Shown here piece after piece: positions 61,815 to 64,000 of a stretch of 64,000 nucleotides of DNA. The notes beneath the pieces are model-generated. The model searched no databases. It saw nothing but the letters and a program-made list of their open reading frames with translations, and was not told the DNA's origin. How positions within the stretch are numbered: position 1 is the first letter of the stretch; each line of letters begins with the position of its first letter. Source of the DNA: JASHUC01 sp035606175 (GTDB lineage Bacteria; Pseudomonadota; Gammaproteobacteria; Steroidobacterales; Steroidobacteraceae); contig DATNFW010000106.1 of NCBI GenBank assembly GCA_035606175.1, positions 1 through 64,000 on the forward strand, in the 5' to 3' direction. The translations under genes and the position numbers were made by a program.

Positions 61815-62549
61815 TCACGTCCCCGCCGTCGGCTGACGGCCGCGCAGCTCGCGTTCGACATCGTCGAGCGAGGTGTGGCGCACGTCTTTGCCGTGCACCA
61901 TATAGATGATGTACTCGCCGATATTCTTCGCGTGGTCGCCGATGCGCTCGAGCGAACGCACCACCCACATCACATCGAGCGCCCGCCGGATCGAGCGCGG
62001 GTCCTCCAGCATGAACGTGATCGTCTGGCGCTGGATCGACTCGTACTCCTCGTCGACGGCGCGGTCCTGCCGTGCGACCTGCAGCGCCGCATCCGCATCC
62101 ATGCGCGCGAACGCATCGAGCGCGCTGTGCACCATATCCGCCACCACGCGCCCGAGATGCTTGATCTCGCGGTACTTGTCCGCGGGCCGCTCCATCGTGG
62201 CGAGACGCGATGCGATGTAGCCGATCTTCTCGGCCTCATCGCCTATCCGCTCGAGATCGGTGATCGTCTTGATGACCGCGACGATCAACCGCAGATCGCC
62301 GGCCGCCGGAGCGCGCGTCGCCAGAATGCGGCTGCATTCCTCGTCGATCGAGACTTCCATGTTGTTGACGCGGAAGTCATCGAGGGCAACCGCCTCACCG
62401 AGGGAGCTGTCCCCCTCGATGAGCGCATTCACCGCCTTCTGCAGCTGCTGCTCGACGAATCCGCCCATTCCGAGCACCTTGTTGCGAACGCGCTCGAGGT
62501 CCTCGTTGAAACGGCGGGAGATGTGATGCGTCAGATCGGCGGTTTCCAT
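61815..62549 (-). CDS. phoU: Phosphate signalling regulator PhoU
   Basis: Cytosolic helical protein that links the Pst transporter to PhoR and represses the Pho regulon when phosphate is ample. It has 244 residues (E. coli 241). Two PhoU repeats are seen: the first has ETADLTHHISRRFNEDLERV and DLRLIVAVIKTITDLERIGDEAEKI; the second has the parallel MWVVRSLERIGDHAKNIGEYIIY, each with the acidic E-x-x-R-x-x-D metal-cluster motif. ATG at 62549 has GGAGG nine bases upstream. It lies 76 bp from phoR and is not in the pst operon, unlike E. coli. Confidence 0.97.
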   Translation of the reverse strand: METADLTHHISRRFNEDLERVRNKVLGMGGFVEQQLQKAVNALIEGDSSLGEAVALDDFRVNNMEVSIDEECSRILATRAPAAGDLRLIVAVIKTITDLERIGDEAEKIGYIASRLATMERPADKYREIKHLGRVVADMVHSALDAFARMDADAALQVARQDRAVDEEYESIQRQTITFMLEDPRSIRRALDVMWVVRSLERIGDHAKNIGEYIIYMVHGKDVRHTSLDDVERELRGRQPTAGT

Positions 62550-62625
62550 CGAAGTCCTCCGCGCCGGGCAGGCGATGGCGAGGCGCGATGTCGCGCGGCG
62601 GCCGGTCCGGCGGGCATTTGGTCGA

Positions 62626-63945
62626 TCATACCAGCGCGGCGACTGCCGTGAGGCGCACGATCCGGCGCGCCGGGAAGTGGCATACAAATTCGCTCCCACG
62701 CCCCGGTGTGCTCGCCACCGCGAGCTCGGCTCCATGGCGCTGCAGGACGTGCTTGACGATCGCGAGCCCGAGTCCCGAACCGCCGCGGCTCCGCGAGCGT
62801 CCCTCGTCGACGCGATAGAAGCGCTCCGTCAATCGCGGAATGTGCTCGGGCTCGATGCCGATGCCCGTGTCCGATACCGAAAAGTGGCCGCCCTCCTCGT
62901 CCGCCCACCACTTCATCGAAATGCGCCCCTCGACAGGCGTGTACTTCACGGCATTGTCGATGAGGTTGAAGAAGGCGGAATGGATCTCCGTCGCATTGCC
63001 GAGGAGCCCCACCGCCTCGTCCGCCTCGATCTGCACCTCGCGCGGATGCTCCGGACGGGCGAGGACTTCCCTGCGCAGCGTCGCGAGCAGTGACGCGACA
63101 TCGATCGGCTCGCCGCGCACTTCCTCCTCGGTCGTCTCGAGCCGCGACAGCTCGAGCAGATCGCGCACGATGGTCGTCATGCGCTCGGCCTGGCGCCTCA
63201 TCTCGGCAATCGGACCGGCGAGCTCCGGATCGAGCGCGCCGTCCTGACTCAATGTCTCGAGGTAGCCCGAGATGACGGTGAGCGGGGATCTCAGCTCGTG
63301 CGAGGCATTCGCCACGAAATCCTTGCGCATGGCTTCGAGGCGCATTTGGCGCGAGACATCGCGGACGAGGAGCAGCTGCTGTCCCTCCCCGTACGGCACG
63401 AGCTGAATGGACAGAAACACGCCCGGCGCCCGACCGTGGCGGATCACGACAGGATTCGAGTAGTCGCCGGCTCCGAGATAGCGCGCGAGCGCGGGGTGGC
63501 GTACGAGATTGTCGATACGCAAGCCGAGGTCCACCGGCCGGCGCAGCTCGAGCAGCTGGGCCGCCATGCGGTTGAACCAGACGATCTCGCGCTCCGCATC
63601 GAGGACGACGACGCCGTCGGGCAGGGCGGCGGTCGAGCGCTGGATCTGTCGAAACAGCTGAATGAAGCGCTGCTTGTGAAAGCGCTTACGCCTGTGCAGG
63701 CGCACGATCTGGGTGATCACATCGCCCCAGGCGCCGCCGACATCGGGCGGGTCGCTCAAGCTGCGATGCCGCACCCACCAGTCGACACGAAACAGATTGA
63801 GGAGCTGCCATCCGAGGGCAGCCGTCACGACGAACGCGGCGCCTGCGAACGGCCAGCCGAACGGCCAGCCGAGAAGCAGGCCGAGAACCACCGCCCCGAT
63901 CAGGCGGACGGCGATGAACGATGCGGCCTGCAGCGCCAGGTACAT
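62626..63945 (-). CDS. phoR: Phosphate regulon sensor kinase PhoR
   Basis: Sensor kinase that activates PhoB under phosphate limitation. It has 439 residues (E. coli 431). Two close N-terminal membrane helices (about 5-28 and 32-50) have almost no periplasmic loop, as in PhoR. A charged linker and PAS domain follow (ALPDGVVVLDAEREIVWFNR at 107-126). The phosphoacceptor His216 is in FVANASHELRSPLTVI, then N box FFNLIDNAVKYTP, G1 VSDTGIGI and G2 GGSGLGLAIVKHVL. ATG at 63945 follows the apparent phoB end by 26 bases. Confidence 0.96.
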   Translation of the reverse strand: MYLALQAASFIAVRLIGAVVLGLLLGWPFGWPFAGAAFVVTAALGWQLLNLFRVDWWVRHRSLSDPPDVGGAWGDVITQIVRLHRRKRFHKQRFIQLFRQIQRSTAALPDGVVVLDAEREIVWFNRMAAQLLELRRPVDLGLRIDNLVRHPALARYLGAGDYSNPVVIRHGRAPGVFLSIQLVPYGEGQQLLLVRDVSRQMRLEAMRKDFVANASHELRSPLTVISGYLETLSQDGALDPELAGPIAEMRRQAERMTTIVRDLLELSRLETTEEEVRGEPIDVASLLATLRREVLARPEHPREVQIEADEAVGLLGNATEIHSAFFNLIDNAVKYTPVEGRISMKWWADEEGGHFSVSDTGIGIEPEHIPRLTERFYRVDEGRSRSRGGSGLGLAIVKHVLQRHGAELAVASTPGRGSEFVCHFPARRIVRLTAVAALV

Positions 63946-63971
63946 TGCAAAATGATTTCCGTCGGCTTAGC

Positions 63972-64000
63972 TCAGCTCGCCTCAGCCGAGAACCGGTAAC
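63972..64000 (-). CDS. phoB: C-terminal end of phoB (partial, runs off right edge)
   Basis: Reading leftward from the edge, the last codons give YRFSAEAS followed by TGA. PhoB proteins end in GYRFS plus a few residues, and phoR follows directly, so this is most likely the last eight codons of phoB. The fragment is too short to prove identity alone. Confidence 0.65.

Overview
The window is a gene-dense, GC-rich stretch of a Gram-negative chromosome. It contains no mobile elements, rRNA, tRNA or CRISPR, and no gap over 300 bases. Gene order is that of a gammaproteobacterial housekeeping region: rpsB-tsf-pyrH-frr-uppS-cdsA-dxr-bamA-skp-lpxD-fabZ-lpxA-lpxB-rnhB-dnaE-accA-tilS, pyrG-kdsA-eno-ftsB-ispDF, surE-pcm, prfB-lysS, glnD-dapC-dapD. 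My guess is a deep-branching lineage near Nevskiales/Steroidobacterales/Xanthomonadales. That placement is inference only; no 16S gene is present.

Layout. 1-1.7 kb: sdhC-sdhD-sdhA (sdhA runs off the left edge), with ygfZ divergent across a perfect 19-bp palindrome. 2.8-8.3 kb: lysS, prfB (programmed +1 frameshift) and recJ. 8.4-12.8 kb: a Mth938-like gene, pcm-surE, an Smr-domain gene, a fused ispDF, and ftsB. 12.8-36.6 kb: a nearly continuous leftward run of translation, cell-envelope, lipid A, replication and CTP-synthesis genes, many with stop/start overlaps of 1-8 bases. rseP is missing from its usual place between dxr and bamA. 36.8-42.5 kb: map and the coupled glnD-dapC-dapD run rightward. 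42.5-53.7 kb: a six-gene leftward cluster encodes a response regulator, histidine kinase, membrane fusion protein, two tandem RND pumps and a TolC-like channel. One of the two pumps has lost its TM4 aspartate. 53.8-64 kb: the phosphate-starvation block. It holds a porin preceded by Pho-box-like repeats, pstS-pstC-pstA with two tandem pstB genes, then dapE, dsbB, phoU, phoR and the last codons of phoB.

How the genes work together. The large central run makes the outer membrane (KdsA, LpxA/B/D, FabZ, BamA, Skp), its isoprenoid and phospholipid precursors (IspDF, Dxr, UppS, CdsA), CTP, and translation factors (S2, EF-Ts, RRF, RF2, LysRS). DapC, DapD and DapE are successive enzymes of the succinyl branch of lysine/diaminopimelate synthesis. 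PhoR, PhoU and the Pst transporter sense and import phosphate. The RND cluster appears to be a self-regulated efflux system.

Most notable observations: the ispDF fusion with a leftover internal ribosome-binding site; the paired RND pumps with an asymmetric proton relay and a shared, conversion-like N-terminal block; an 11-bp-phased triple repeat upstream of their response regulator; Pho boxes at the porin and at pstS; duplicated pstB; the missing rseP; an Arg-to-Thr change in the UppS active-site loop; and several unrelated 16-18 bp tandem repeats, one in a long extension of ribosomal protein S2.
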